DNA from: Mediterraneibacter glycyrrhizinilyticus
GTDB lineage: Bacteria; Bacillota; Clostridia; Lachnospirales; Lachnospiraceae
Reading direction: 5' to 3'
DNA: 64,000 nucleotides
Assembly (NCBI RefSeq): GCF_015560805.1
Contig: NZ_JADMSO010000014.1
Span: 1-64,000 of the forward strand
In this document: positions 44,495-53,302 of the stretch, piece after piece
How positions within the stretch are numbered: position 1 is the first letter of the stretch
Layout: the number at the start of each line of letters is the position of its first letter
Notes under the pieces: model-generated
Told to the model about the DNA's origin: nothing
What the model saw: the letters and a program-made list of their open reading frames with translations, nothing else
Database searches by the model: none
Made by a program: the position numbers and the translations under genes

Positions 44495-44609
44495 GGGGTG
44501 TCATGCACGCATTAAAGTCCGGAGGACGGTTTCATGTCAGTGGACAAGGCGTTTTTGTTTTTCCATGATCCGCCGCCGTTGGAGTATGTTCATAAAAGGG
44601 GAGTGAAAC

Positions 44610-45668
44610 ATGAGATTTATTCATATTGCAGACGTACATCTGGGAGCGGAACCGGAGGCGGGAACGGCATACAGTAAGAGACGACCGGATGAATTATGGG
44701 AGACCTTTTCCGAGGTGGTATCATTGTGTGAGCAGGAACAGACAGATCTGCTTCTGATCGCGGGGGATCTGTTCCACCGTCAGCCGCTGCTCCGGGAATT
44801 GAAAGAAGTGGATTATTTATTTTCAAAACTGACGCATACGGAAGTGGTTCTGATCGCAGGAAATCATGATCATATCCGAAAAGATTCGTATTATCGTACA
44901 TTTTCATGGAGTGAAAATGTACATCCGCTGTTTGGAAACAGACCTCAGTATCTTGTGCTGGAACATCTGGACACGGCGGTTTACGGATTCAGCTATGAGG
45001 CGAAAGAGATTTTGGAACCGCGTTATGACGGACTTTGTGCGCAAAAAAAAGCGGGGATTGAGATACTGCTTGCACATGGAGGGGATGAGAAGCATATTCC
45101 GATCAATGGAAATGCACTTAAACGAAGCGGGTTTGATTATGTGGCGCTGGGACATATCCACAAGCCGCAGATTGTCGTCAAAGGGATGGCGGCATATGCG
45201 GGCGCGTTGGAGCCGACCGATAAAAATGATACCGGAAAACATGGGTTTATCCGTGGAGAGATCCGGGGCGGAGAGACGAGGATTTCTTTTGTACCGTTTG
45301 CAAAGCGGGAATATCTGCATCTTGCGCTGAATGTGGACAAAATGATGACGGCGCGGAGCGTGATGGACCGGATTTTGGAAATGATAAAAGAGAGGGGAGC
45401 GGAAAACCTTTATAAATTTACTTTGAAAGGTTTTCGTGACCCGGAGCTTATCTTTGAACGGGAATGGGACGAAGTTTCAGGCAATATTCTGGAAATTGTG
45501 GACGAGACGGTTCCGGCATATGATTTTCGGAAGATCCGCGAGGAAAACCGGAGCAATCTGATCGGGCGGTACATCGAATCTTTTGAGGACTGCGTGCCGG
45601 AGAGTATTGAGTGGCAGGCGTTGTGCGAGGGCGTACAGGCGTTGATGGAAAGCAGGGGTGGAATGTGA
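44610..45668 (+). CDS. Metallophosphoesterase, YhaO/SbcD-like DNA exonuclease
   Basis: A 352-residue calcineurin-type phosphoesterase: FIHIADVHLGAE (D-x-H), LLIAGDLFHRQP (GD), VVLIAGNHDHIRKD (GNHD), ILLAHGG (H) and ALGHIHKPQ (GHxH) give the complete two-metal site of Mre11/SbcD-like nucleases. A C-terminal capping region of about 120 residues follows. It overlaps the next gene (TGATG), which encodes the partner ATPase; this pairing is the YhaO-YhaN arrangement of Firmicutes. The role is probably processing of damaged or stalled DNA ends. GGGGAGTG precedes the ATG. Confidence 0.88.
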   Translation: MRFIHIADVHLGAEPEAGTAYSKRRPDELWETFSEVVSLCEQEQTDLLLIAGDLFHRQPLLRELKEVDYLFSKLTHTEVVLIAGNHDHIRKDSYYRTFSWSENVHPLFGNRPQYLVLEHLDTAVYGFSYEAKEILEPRYDGLCAQKKAGIEILLAHGGDEKHIPINGNALKRSGFDYVALGHIHKPQIVVKGMAAYAGALEPTDKNDTGKHGFIRGEIRGGETRISFVPFAKREYLHLALNVDKMMTARSVMDRILEMIKERGAENLYKFTLKGFRDPELIFEREWDEVSGNILEIVDETVPAYDFRKIREENRSNLIGRYIESFEDCVPESIEWQALCEGVQALMESRGGM

Positions 45669-47293
45669 TGAGGATCAGGGAACTGCATTTGATGAATTTC
45701 GGAAAATTCACAGACACCCATATTTACTTTCCGGGGCAGCTTCATGTGATCTTCGGAGAAAATGAATACGGAAAATCGACGATCTATGCGTTTATCAAAG
45801 CCATGCTGTTCGGATTGGAGAGAGGGAAAGGACGAGCTGCAAAGAATGATACATTTTCACGTTATGAGCCTTGGGAGAATCCGAATTATTATGCGGGGAT
45901 GATGCGGTTCACATGCGGTGGACGTAATTTTCGTCTGGAACGGCATTTTGACAGATATCATAAATCTGCAGAACTCATTTGCGAGGACGACGGAGAAGAG
46001 CTGTCGGTTGAAAATGGCGATCTGGAGATGCTTCTGGGCGGGATCGGCGAAGCAAGTTTTGAAAATACGGCGGCGATCGGTCGTTTAAGCGCTAAGCCGG
46101 GACAGGATCTGGCGGCAGAACTGAAAAATTTTGCGGCAAATTATTATGAGACCGGAAGTGGTGAGATCGATCTTTCCGGGGCGTTGGAGCGTCTGAAGAT
46201 CCGGGCGCGGGAAGTACAGAGGGAGCAGAAGAAACTTCAGGAAGCGCGGGAACAGAAGATAAGGAAGACGGAAGACCGGATCGGTTATGTGGAAGACGAG
46301 ACGGAACGTCTGCAAAAAGAGATTGCGGATGCACGGGAGCATCTGGCGGCAGAAGAAGAGAAACGAAGAGCGGCGGTTTACCGGGCAGAGCAGGAAAAAA
46401 ACACACAGCAGAGGGAAGATCCGCGGAGCAGGGAACGGCAGATGGCTGAGCAGAAGAGAACTGCACGGCAGAGAACGGCGAAACGGGCAGGCAGCATTCT
46501 GGCGCTGCTCGGGATCCTGCTTCTTCTCAGCGGATGGATGCTGCACTTTCCGACGGCTGTGATCGGGGCGGCTGTCGGTATTTTTGCGGGCGGGATCGGC
46601 TGTCTGTTGTGGGGGTATCTTTCTTTGGGGTGTCCATCTGATGCGTGGGAACGCACCTATCCGAAAGCGGCGGAGCAGAAAACGGAAGAGCAGAAAGAGC
46701 CAGACCGGGATGCGGCAGACAGAGAAGCGTTGGAAGAGCGCGTGTATAAATTAAAATGGAAGATCGAGCAGAAACAAAGCGACCTGAAAGAGAAACAGGT
46801 TTTGAAAAATAATCTGGAGGAGCAGCTTCGGGAAGAGGAAATGCGCTCGTCTGCGGAGAAAAAGCTGGATCGTACATTGGATGCATTGGAACTTGCGGGC
46901 GAACATCTGAAAGATGCGGCACATGGAATGAGCGACCGGTTCGGCGAGCAGCTGAACAGACATGCGTCGGAGATCTTAAGTGAGATCACCGACGGGAAGT
47001 ATGGCAGACTGTTTGTGGAAGATGGTTTGGAACTGTCAGTGTACAGTGAGGGAAAACGGCTTCCGGCAGAGCGTTTAAGCCGCGGGACGATCGAACAGAT
47101 CTATTTTTCCCTGCGGATGGCTGCGCTGGATCTGATGTATGAGGAAGAAATCCCGCTTATTTTGGACGATGCATTTTCCAGTTACGACGAAAAAAGATTA
47201 AAATCTGCGCTGAAATGGTTGAGCAGACAACCAAGACAGGTTATAATATTTAGTTGCCAAAAACGAGAAGAAGAAATCATCAAAATGTTCTGA
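45668..47293 (+). CDS. YhaN-like SMC/Rad50-type ATPase with transmembrane hairpin
   Basis: The 541-residue protein has split ATPase halves like Rad50/SbcC. The N-terminal Walker A is FGENEYGKSTI (about residue 35), and the C-terminal half has the signature-like SRGTIEQIYFSLR and Walker B PLILDDAFSSYDEKR. The middle is coiled coil (about 170-270 and 340-430) interrupted by two hydrophobic segments around 275-318 (SILALLGILLLLSGWML and AVIGAAVGIFAGGIG). That implies membrane anchoring of the coil tip. It is much shorter than typical SbcC. The start ATG overlaps the nuclease stop (TGATG), so the two are made together. Confidence 0.86.
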   Translation: MRIRELHLMNFGKFTDTHIYFPGQLHVIFGENEYGKSTIYAFIKAMLFGLERGKGRAAKNDTFSRYEPWENPNYYAGMMRFTCGGRNFRLERHFDRYHKSAELICEDDGEELSVENGDLEMLLGGIGEASFENTAAIGRLSAKPGQDLAAELKNFAANYYETGSGEIDLSGALERLKIRAREVQREQKKLQEAREQKIRKTEDRIGYVEDETERLQKEIADAREHLAAEEEKRRAAVYRAEQEKNTQQREDPRSRERQMAEQKRTARQRTAKRAGSILALLGILLLLSGWMLHFPTAVIGAAVGIFAGGIGCLLWGYLSLGCPSDAWERTYPKAAEQKTEEQKEPDRDAADREALEERVYKLKWKIEQKQSDLKEKQVLKNNLEEQLREEEMRSSAEKKLDRTLDALELAGEHLKDAAHGMSDRFGEQLNRHASEILSEITDGKYGRLFVEDGLELSVYSEGKRLPAERLSRGTIEQIYFSLRMAALDLMYEEEIPLILDDAFSSYDEKRLKSALKWLSRQPRQVIIFSCQKREEEIIKMF

Positions 47294-47310
47294 GGAAAGG
47301 AAGAAAACAG

Positions 47311-48645
47311 ATGAAGATCACGCTGCCGGCAAAAGTGACGGAAATTATTGAAAATTTGCAGATGCACGGATATGAAGCATATGCCGTGGGTGGATGCGTC
47401 CGGGATTCCATTCTCGCAAAACGTCCGGAAGACTGGGACATTACGACTTCCGCAAAGCCGGAAGAGATAAAAAAGCTGTTCCGCAGGACGGTCGATACCG
47501 GGATTGAGCATGGAACGGTGACTGTACTTTTGGGAAAAGACAGTTTTGAGGTGACAACGTACCGGATCGACGGACTTTATGAAGACGGCCGGCATCCGAA
47601 AGAGGTTGTCTTTACGAATAAATTAGAAGAAGATCTGCGGCGCAGGGATTTCACGATCAATGCGATGGCGTATAACGATGAAGTGCGGCTTGTCGATGTA
47701 TTCGGCGGGATGAAAGATCTGAATCACCATCTGATCCGCTGTGTCGGAGACCCGATGGAACGTTTTTCGGAAGATGCGCTCCGGATTCTGCGTGCAGTAC
47801 GTTTCTCCGCGCAGCTTGCGTTTCCGATCGAGCCGGAGACGGCGGAAGCGATCCGGAAACTTGCGCCGACTTTGGAACGGATCAGTGCGGAGCGTATCCA
47901 GACGGAACTGGTGAAATTGCTCGTATCCGCTCATCCGGAACGGATTCAGGATGCGTATGAACTGGGGATCACAAAAGTGATCCTGCCGGAATGGGATGCA
48001 ATGGTCGGCGTGGCGCAGAATACGCCGCATCACAAATATGACGTGGCGGAACATACGCTGCATGCGATCAAGAGCGTCAAGAGGGATAAGATCCTCAGAC
48101 TTACGATGTTGTTCCATGATATGGGAAAACCGGCGATGAAGACGACCGATGAAAAGGGACGGGATCATTTTAAAGGGCATGCGCTCGTAAGTGAAGAACT
48201 TGCGCGCTCCGTGATGCGCCGTCTGAAATTTGACAACGATACGATCAAAAAGGTGACGAAGCTGGTCTGCTATCACGATTACCGGATCGAAGCGACGCCA
48301 CAGAATGTGCGCCGCGCAATGAACCGGATCGGAGTGGACTTGTTCCCGTATTATCTCGCCGTGCGTATGGCGGATGTCAAAGCACAGAGTCCGTACCGTA
48401 AAAAAGAGAAGATCGAGAATATCATCGAGATGCGGGAGATTTATCAGGAAACATTGATCAGCGGACATTGCGTGAACCTGCGCGGTCTGGCAGTTACCGG
48501 AAAAGATCTGATGCAGCTCGGCATGGAGCCCGGACGGAAACTCGGCAGTATGCTGAACGAACTGCTGGAATGGGTCATCGACGAACCGGAATGCAATAAG
48601 AAAGAACTTTTGTGTGAATATGTAAAAGAAAGATTAGGGCTTTAG
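47311..48645 (+). CDS. cca: CCA tRNA nucleotidyltransferase
   Basis: A 444-residue class II nucleotidyltransferase that adds or repairs the 3' CCA of tRNAs. YAVGGCVRDSILAKRPEDWDITT has the GG and DxD motifs, followed by RRDFTINAMAY and ERFSEDALRILRAVRFSAQLAF. A C-terminal HD domain is present (TMLFHDMGKPA, then VCYHDYRI), as in enzymes with added phosphatase/phosphodiesterase activity. The start at 47311 follows AGGAAAGGAAG. An upstream ATG would overlap the ATPase gene. Confidence 0.94.
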   Translation: MKITLPAKVTEIIENLQMHGYEAYAVGGCVRDSILAKRPEDWDITTSAKPEEIKKLFRRTVDTGIEHGTVTVLLGKDSFEVTTYRIDGLYEDGRHPKEVVFTNKLEEDLRRRDFTINAMAYNDEVRLVDVFGGMKDLNHHLIRCVGDPMERFSEDALRILRAVRFSAQLAFPIEPETAEAIRKLAPTLERISAERIQTELVKLLVSAHPERIQDAYELGITKVILPEWDAMVGVAQNTPHHKYDVAEHTLHAIKSVKRDKILRLTMLFHDMGKPAMKTTDEKGRDHFKGHALVSEELARSVMRRLKFDNDTIKKVTKLVCYHDYRIEATPQNVRRAMNRIGVDLFPYYLAVRMADVKAQSPYRKKEKIENIIEMREIYQETLISGHCVNLRGLAVTGKDLMQLGMEPGRKLGSMLNELLEWVIDEPECNKKELLCEYVKERLGL

Positions 48646-48653
48646 CATACTTT

Positions 48654-48711
48654 GGCTGCCCGCCTCATAGATTGAAAAGAGTTAAGAATCGTAGAAATGC
48701 AGGGGGCAGCC
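48654..48711 (+). promoter_or_regulatory. Inverted repeat able to hide the CotS-like gene's ribosome binding site
   Basis: The sequence ggctgccc (48654-48661) can pair perfectly with gggcagcc (48704-48711), which covers the end of the AGGGGG ribosome binding site and touches the ATG at 48712. The 42-base loop is long, so the effect on translation is only suggested. Confidence 0.45.
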
Positions 48712-49809
48712 ATGAGAGAGTATGAATTGGAAATTTTAAATCAGTATGACATTGAGATAATCAGCACCCGCAAAGTAAGGGGTGCGTTTTTTTGCGAAAC
48801 AAACGAGGGATTGATGCTGCTGAAAGAGGCAGGCATCTCCGACGGGCGTGCGCTTCTGCTGTATCAGTTACTTCGTCAACTTTCGGGGAGCGGGTATGAA
48901 AATGTGGATCTTCCGATATTTACAAAAGAACAGGAGCTGATCAGTACGTCGAGGGACGGAACACGTTATATGCTGAAACATTGGTTCGGCGGTCGGGAAT
49001 GTGATGTTCGCAGGGAGGGGGATGTACTGGAAGCTGTACGGAATCTGAGTCTGCTCCATCAAAAGATGCGCTGGGAACCGGATCCGGAAGATGACGCTGC
49101 AGATCCGGCAACGGGAGAAGCTTTGTGTGAAGACGGGACGCAGGCAGCAGAAAACGTGAAGATGCCGCCGGCAGGAAGACATTTGAGAGAAGAATTTTTA
49201 TGTCATACAAGAGAGTTGAAAAAAGTGCGTGCGTTTATCCGGAAGCGGAGAAATAAAGGAAAGTTTGAAGCACTGTTCTTACAACATTTTGAAAAAATGA
49301 TCCGGCTGGCGACGCGGGCGGCGGAGCAGCTGGAAACTTCCGGATATGAAACGTTATACGAGCAGAGTATCTGCGGGAAACGACTGGTCCACGGGGATTA
49401 TAATTATCACAATGTATTGATGCCGGCGGGCGTACACGGAACGTCAGACGGATGGGGATGCAGGGAACGGGTCGCGACAACGGGCTTTGAGCATTTCCGG
49501 ATGGATGTGCAGGTGCTGGATCTGTATTATTTTCTGCGGAAAGTCATGGAGAAACATCACTGGGATGTAAAATTCGGCGATGCGATGCTGGAAATGTACA
49601 GCCGGATCCGTCCGCTCAGTCAGGCGGAGATCGAATATATTTCGCTGAAACTGATCTATCCGGAGAAATTCTGGAAAGTTGCAAATGCCTACTACCAATC
49701 CAATAAAGCGTGGATTCCGGAGAAAAGTGTGGAGAAGCTGGAAACGGCGATCCGGCAGACCGAAGAAAAAATGCGGTTTGTTGAGCAGATATTTGCTTTT
49801 CATTTGTGA
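48712..49809 (+). CDS. CotS-family spore-coat kinase-like protein
   Basis: This 365-residue protein belongs to the CotS/choline-kinase-like fold of spore coat proteins. The catalytic loop is HGDYNYHN (Asp229) and a late DVQVLDLYYFLRKVMEKH block is typical. At the position of the metal-binding Asp (usual DFE/NFE) the sequence reads TTGFEHF, with Gly258, so catalysis may be weak or lost. An acidic insert (DPEDDAADPATGEALCEDG, about 125-143) is unusual. The start was set to ATG 48712, seven bases after AGGGGG. The following pgm gene has its own promoter. Confidence 0.82.
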   Translation: MREYELEILNQYDIEIISTRKVRGAFFCETNEGLMLLKEAGISDGRALLLYQLLRQLSGSGYENVDLPIFTKEQELISTSRDGTRYMLKHWFGGRECDVRREGDVLEAVRNLSLLHQKMRWEPDPEDDAADPATGEALCEDGTQAAENVKMPPAGRHLREEFLCHTRELKKVRAFIRKRRNKGKFEALFLQHFEKMIRLATRAAEQLETSGYETLYEQSICGKRLVHGDYNYHNVLMPAGVHGTSDGWGCRERVATTGFEHFRMDVQVLDLYYFLRKVMEKHHWDVKFGDAMLEMYSRIRPLSQAEIEYISLKLIYPEKFWKVANAYYQSNKAWIPEKSVEKLETAIRQTEEKMRFVEQIFAFHL

Positions 49810-49819
49810 ATGCCTGTTG

Positions 49820-49850
49820 TATAATGGAAACATACTATTTTGGCAGGAGG
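49820..49850 (+). promoter_or_regulatory. Promoter -10 and ribosome binding site for the phosphoglucomutase
   Basis: A TATAAT at 49820-49825 follows the CotS-like stop within 11 bases, with only a weak -35 inside the CotS-like coding end. CAGGAGG at 49844-49850 decides the start at 49859. Confidence 0.55.
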
Positions 49851-49858
49851 TATACACA

Positions 49859-51589
49859 ATGGAATACAAAGAACGATATGAAGAATGGCTCTCCAATCCT
49901 TATTTTGACACGGCGACAAAGGCAGAGTTAGAGAGTATCAAAGATGACGAGAACGAGATCAAAGAGCGTTTTTATACAGACCTTGAGTTTGGAACGGCCG
50001 GTCTTCGCGGGATCATCGGAGCAGGAACGAACCGGATGAACATTTACACGGTGCGGAAAGCAACGCAGGGACTTGCCAATTATATCCACAAAAGCGGCAA
50101 CGCACAGAAAGGCGTGGCAGTCGCTTATGATTCCCGCCGGATGTCTCCGGAATTTGCAGACGAGGCGGCGCTTTGTCTGGCGGCAAACGGGATCAAAGCC
50201 TATGTGTTTGAATCTCTGAGACCGACGCCGGAACTTTCTTATGCCGTGAGAAAGCTTGGCTGTATCGCCGGGATCAATATCACCGCAAGTCACAATCCAC
50301 CGGAGTATAACGGATACAAAGTATACTGGGAGGACGGCGCGCAGATCACACCGCCGCATGATAAGGGGATCATGGACGATGTCAAGGCGATCGAAGATTA
50401 CACGACGATGAAGACGATGTCTCTTGACGCGGCAAAAGAAGCGGGACTGTACGAGACGATCGGAGCAGAGATCGACGACGCGTATATTGCGGAACTGAAA
50501 ACACAGGTGCTTCATCAGGATGCGATCGATGCAGTCGGAAAAGATCTGAAGATCGTGTACACACCGCTTCACGGAACCGGCAATATCCCGGCGCGTCGTA
50601 TTTTGAAAGAACTTGGTTTTGAGAATGTATACGTTGTCAAAGAACAGGAACTGCCGGACGGCGAATTCCCGACTGTTTCCTATCCGAACCCGGAAGCGGC
50701 GGAAGCATTCGATCTTGGTCTGAAGCTGGCGAAAGAAGTGGATGCGGATATCGTGCTGGCGACAGATCCGGATGCAGATCGTCTCGGCGTTCGTGTGAAA
50801 GACAAAGACGGAGAATATCATACATTGACAGGAAATATGTCCGGCTGCCTGCTGGCGGATTATGAGATCGGACAGAGAAAAGCGCTGAAAGGACTGCCGG
50901 ATGACGGATATCTGATCAAGACGATCGTGACGTCCAACATGGCGGATGCGATCGCGAAGTATTACAACGCAGGATTGATCGAGTGTCTGACCGGATTTAA
51001 GTATATCGGACAGCAGATCCTTGGATTTGAGACGACCGGAAAAGGAAACTACCTGTTCGGATTTGAGGAAAGCTACGGCTGCCTGATCGGAACACATGCG
51101 CGCGACAAAGATGCGATCGTGGCAACGATGGCGTTGTGCGAAGCCGCAGCTTACTATAAGACAAAAGGCATGAACCTTTGGGATGCGATGATCGAACTCT
51201 ATGAGCGTTACGGATATTACAAAGACGATATCCAGTCCATCACGTTAAAGGGAATCGAGGGACTTGCAAAGATTCAGGAGATTCTGGAGACGCTGCGTAA
51301 AAATCCTCCGGCAGAGATCGCAGGATATAAAGTGCTGAAAGCAAGGGACTACAAGACCGACGAGATCAAAGATATGGAGACGGGAGAAGTGACCGGAACA
51401 GGTCTTCCGAATTCCAACGTCCTTTATTACGATCTGACAGACGACGCATGGCTGTGCGTAAGACCGTCCGGTACAGAACCGAAAGTCAAATTCTATTACG
51501 GCGTAAAGGGAACTTCTCTGGAGGATGCCGACGCGAAATCTGCCGATATGGGGAAAGAAGTCCTCGCGATGATCGACCGGATGATGTAG
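49859..51589 (+). CDS. Phosphoglucomutase/phosphomannomutase
   Basis: The 576-residue alpha-D-phosphohexomutase interconverts hexose 1- and 6-phosphates. FGTAGLRGIIGAGTNRMN is the N-terminal signature, the phosphoserine loop is TASHNPPEYNGYK, the metal loop is ATDPDADRLG, the sugar-binding loop is GFEESYG, and the phosphate-binding loop is RPSGTEPKVKFY. The length fits PgcA-type enzymes of Firmicutes. It can feed glucose 1-phosphate into glycolysis. The frame is open far upstream into the CotS-like gene, but the ATG at 49859 with CAGGAGG is the obvious start. Confidence 0.95.
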   Translation: MEYKERYEEWLSNPYFDTATKAELESIKDDENEIKERFYTDLEFGTAGLRGIIGAGTNRMNIYTVRKATQGLANYIHKSGNAQKGVAVAYDSRRMSPEFADEAALCLAANGIKAYVFESLRPTPELSYAVRKLGCIAGINITASHNPPEYNGYKVYWEDGAQITPPHDKGIMDDVKAIEDYTTMKTMSLDAAKEAGLYETIGAEIDDAYIAELKTQVLHQDAIDAVGKDLKIVYTPLHGTGNIPARRILKELGFENVYVVKEQELPDGEFPTVSYPNPEAAEAFDLGLKLAKEVDADIVLATDPDADRLGVRVKDKDGEYHTLTGNMSGCLLADYEIGQRKALKGLPDDGYLIKTIVTSNMADAIAKYYNAGLIECLTGFKYIGQQILGFETTGKGNYLFGFEESYGCLIGTHARDKDAIVATMALCEAAAYYKTKGMNLWDAMIELYERYGYYKDDIQSITLKGIEGLAKIQEILETLRKNPPAEIAGYKVLKARDYKTDEIKDMETGEVTGTGLPNSNVLYYDLTDDAWLCVRPSGTEPKVKFYYGVKGTSLEDADAKSADMGKEVLAMIDRMM

Positions 51590-51635
51590 AATCTGCTCAG
51601 AAACCGCTAAAAACCGCTGAAAACGTGGAAATATC

Positions 51636-51664
51636 TTGACAAAGATATATGAAACAGGTATAAC
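51636..51664 (+). promoter_or_regulatory. Consensus promoter of the HU gene
   Basis: TTGACA (51636-51641) and TATAAC (51659-51664) are exactly 17 bp apart. About 95 bases of leader follow. Two copies of aaaccgctRa lie just upstream at 51601-51619. Confidence 0.85.
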
Positions 51665-51761
51665 AGTATTTAAAGGTAAAGTCATGCCGTACGCAAGGAC
51701 ATGCCTTTATGAATGAGTCAGAATATGAATATTCTACTACAATAAAGAGGAGGATTTATCC

Positions 51762-52037
51762 ATGAACAAGACAGAGTTTATCGCAGCAGTAGCAGAGAAT
51801 GCAGACATCTCTAAAAAGGACGCAGAGAAAGCGATCAAGGCTTTCGCTGATGTAGTTACAGAAGAATTGAAGAAGGGTGAGAAAGTTCAGCTCGTTGGAT
51901 TCGGAACATTCGAAGTTTCCGAGAGAGCTGCAAGAGAGGGAAGAAACCCGCAGACAGGCAAGACTATGAAGATTGCTGCATGCAAAGCTCCGAAGTTCAA
52001 AGCAGGAAAAGCATTGAAAGATGCTGTAAACGAGTAA
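51762..52037 (+). CDS. hup: HU family DNA-binding protein
   Basis: The 91-residue histone-like protein matches HU over its full length: [25 protein letters not shown], then [25 protein letters not shown] with the DNA-arm motif GRNPQTG, and the C-terminal [10 protein letters not shown]-like [14 protein letters not shown]. It compacts and bends DNA as a dimer. It has its own consensus promoter and terminator, consistent with high, independent expression, and AGAGGAGG before the ATG. HU just upstream of rqcP is a common order in Clostridia. Confidence 0.97.
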   Translation: MNKTEFIAAVAENADISKKDAEKAIKAFADVVTEELKKGEKVQLVGFGTFEVSERAAREGRNPQTGKTMKIAACKAPKFKAGKALKDAVNE

Positions 52038-52065
52038 TCAGAGATTATCAGAACGGAAGATAAAC

Positions 52066-52097
52066 AAAAGCAGGGGACTTGCCCCTGCTTTTCTTTT
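52066..52097 (+). terminator. Terminator after HU
   Basis: aaaagcagggg and cccctgctttt pair perfectly over 11 bp around acttg, followed by CTTTT. Confidence 0.93.
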
Positions 52098-52208
52098 AAC
52101 ATAGGCAGCGCTTTTCCGGCGGATAGCGGGCGGAAATATACAGGCAGACATATCCGGAAAAAGGAAAACGGATATAGGAATCAGAAGAAACAGGAGGAAA
52201 GAAGAATC

Positions 52209-52448
52209 ATGAGACTGGATAAGTTTTTAAAAGTGTCCCGGCTGATCAAACGGAGAACGGTAGCCAATGAAGCATGTGACGCAGGACGGGTGTTGGTCAA
52301 CGGCAAACCGGCGAAAGCGTCCGTGAAAGTGAAGATCGGCGATGTGATCGAAATTCAGTTCGGAACAAAGACGGTAAAAGTGGAAGTTCTGGATCTGCAG
52401 GACACGACCAAAAAAGAAGAAGCGAAAGATCTGTTCCGCTATTTATAA
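52209..52448 (+). CDS. rqcP: RqcP (YabO), S4-domain ribosome quality-control factor
   Basis: A 79-residue protein that is almost only an S4 RNA-binding domain (MRLDKFLKVSRLIKRRTVANEACDAGRVLVNG). In Bacillus subtilis the homologue works with RqcH on stalled 50S subunits to add C-terminal alanine tails. Its place before yabP, yabQ and divIC matches the conserved Firmicutes order. CAGGAGG lies upstream of the ATG. Length is normal. Confidence 0.93.
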   Translation: MRLDKFLKVSRLIKRRTVANEACDAGRVLVNGKPAKASVKVKIGDVIEIQFGTKTVKVEVLDLQDTTKKEEAKDLFRYL

Positions 52449-52456
52449 GCTACATA

Positions 52457-52548
52457 GCGTCAGTGTACACAGGGAAATCCGCGGCAAAGGGAAATACGCG
52501 TTATGGGATTTGCGCTTCGTCGACCGTTTTCCCCATGTACACCGACAC
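52457..52548. repeat. Extragenic inverted repeat with 22-bp arms
   Basis: The left arm (52457-52478, core gtcagtgtacacagggaaa) and right arm (52527-52548, core ttttccccatgtacaccgac) are imperfect inverted copies, about 17 of 22 matching, around 48 bases. A third arm copy sits alone at 38900-38919 and a weaker one at 30728-30750. The layout suggests a short palindromic mobile repeat (MITE- or REP-like). Confidence 0.6.
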
Positions 52549-52618
52549 CGGAGATAACATAAAACCGGATCTCCCGTCATATACATAGGAAAGGTATGAA
52601 AACAAAGGGGGATTTGGG

Positions 52619-52903
52619 ATGGAAGAGCGGCAGATTGCGAAGACGCACAAATTGGTGATCAATAATAGAAAGACAAGTATGGTGACAGGGGTGCTGGATG
52701 TACTTTCGTTTGATCTGAACGAGATTTTGCTGGAGACGGAGCAGGGAATGCTGATGGTAAAAGGCACGGATCTGCATGTGAACCGGCTCAGTGTGGAGAA
52801 AGGGGAAGTTGATCTGTCGGGAAATATCGACAGCATAGCCTATTCCAATACAAGTCAGGTCAATCGTTCCAACGATAATTTTTTTGCAAAATTATTCCGG
52901 TAG
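52619..52903 (+). CDS. yabP: Sporulation protein YabP
   Basis: A 94-residue YabP/YqfC-like protein: HKLVINNRKTSMVTGVLDVLSFDLNEILLETEQGMLMVKGTDLHVNRL shows the whole domain. It is needed for sporulation in Bacillus, and its molecular role is not well defined. AAAGGGGG precedes the ATG. It lies directly before yabQ, the standard pairing. Confidence 0.93.
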   Translation: MEERQIAKTHKLVINNRKTSMVTGVLDVLSFDLNEILLETEQGMLMVKGTDLHVNRLSVEKGEVDLSGNIDSIAYSNTSQVNRSNDNFFAKLFR

Positions 52904-52906
52904 GCG

Positions 52907-53245
52907 ATGGGGATGATGCTTGGAATCGGAAAAGAGGCGAGTATATTCCTCTACGCAGTCCTGACCGGAGTGGTGACATTTTCCGCCTATCAGATCCTTG
53001 TCCTTTTTAGAAAATTGATCCCGCACCACATCGCAGCGGTCAATGCGGAAGATTTTTTGTATTGGCTCGGAATCAGCGCCTACATATTTCGGCAAATGTA
53101 TCAGACAACATATGGAAGTATACGCTGGTTTTTCGTGCTTGGTGTCGCAGTTGGAAATATCCTGGCATATTTTATCAAAATTTTCTTGAAAAAAACAATG
53201 TCAAAATGGAAGAAAGCCCTTGAAAAACGAAGACAAAACCGATAG
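52907..53245 (+). CDS. yabQ: Spore cortex protein YabQ
   Basis: A 112-residue membrane protein with three to four hydrophobic segments (ASIFLYAVLTGVVTFSAYQIL, then AEDFLYWLGISAYIF and WFFVLGVAVGNILAYFI) and a basic C terminus. It fits YabQ, required for spore cortex formation. The start is uncertain: ATGs at 52907, 52913 and 52916 are all possible and none has a strong ribosome binding site. The gene follows yabP by three bases, so translation is probably coupled. Confidence 0.88.
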   Translation: MGMMLGIGKEASIFLYAVLTGVVTFSAYQILVLFRKLIPHHIAAVNAEDFLYWLGISAYIFRQMYQTTYGSIRWFFVLGVAVGNILAYFIKIFLKKTMSKWKKALEKRRQNR

Positions 53246-53302
53246 AATGAAAGTTATAGGCAGGGGAACCTATGAATGGATTGATAAGTTGGGTGAGTAC
53301 AG

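Noticed and set aside
44534-44677. 47-codon frame MSVDKAFLFFHDPPPLEYV... before the YhaO-like gene
   Set aside because: It has a GGAGG, but it overlaps the next gene out of phase and resembles no known protein; kept only as a remark.
49928-51097. Long antisense frame (389 codons) opposite the phosphoglucomutase
   Set aside because: Shadow of codon bias in a well-conserved gene; no start signals and no recognisable domain.
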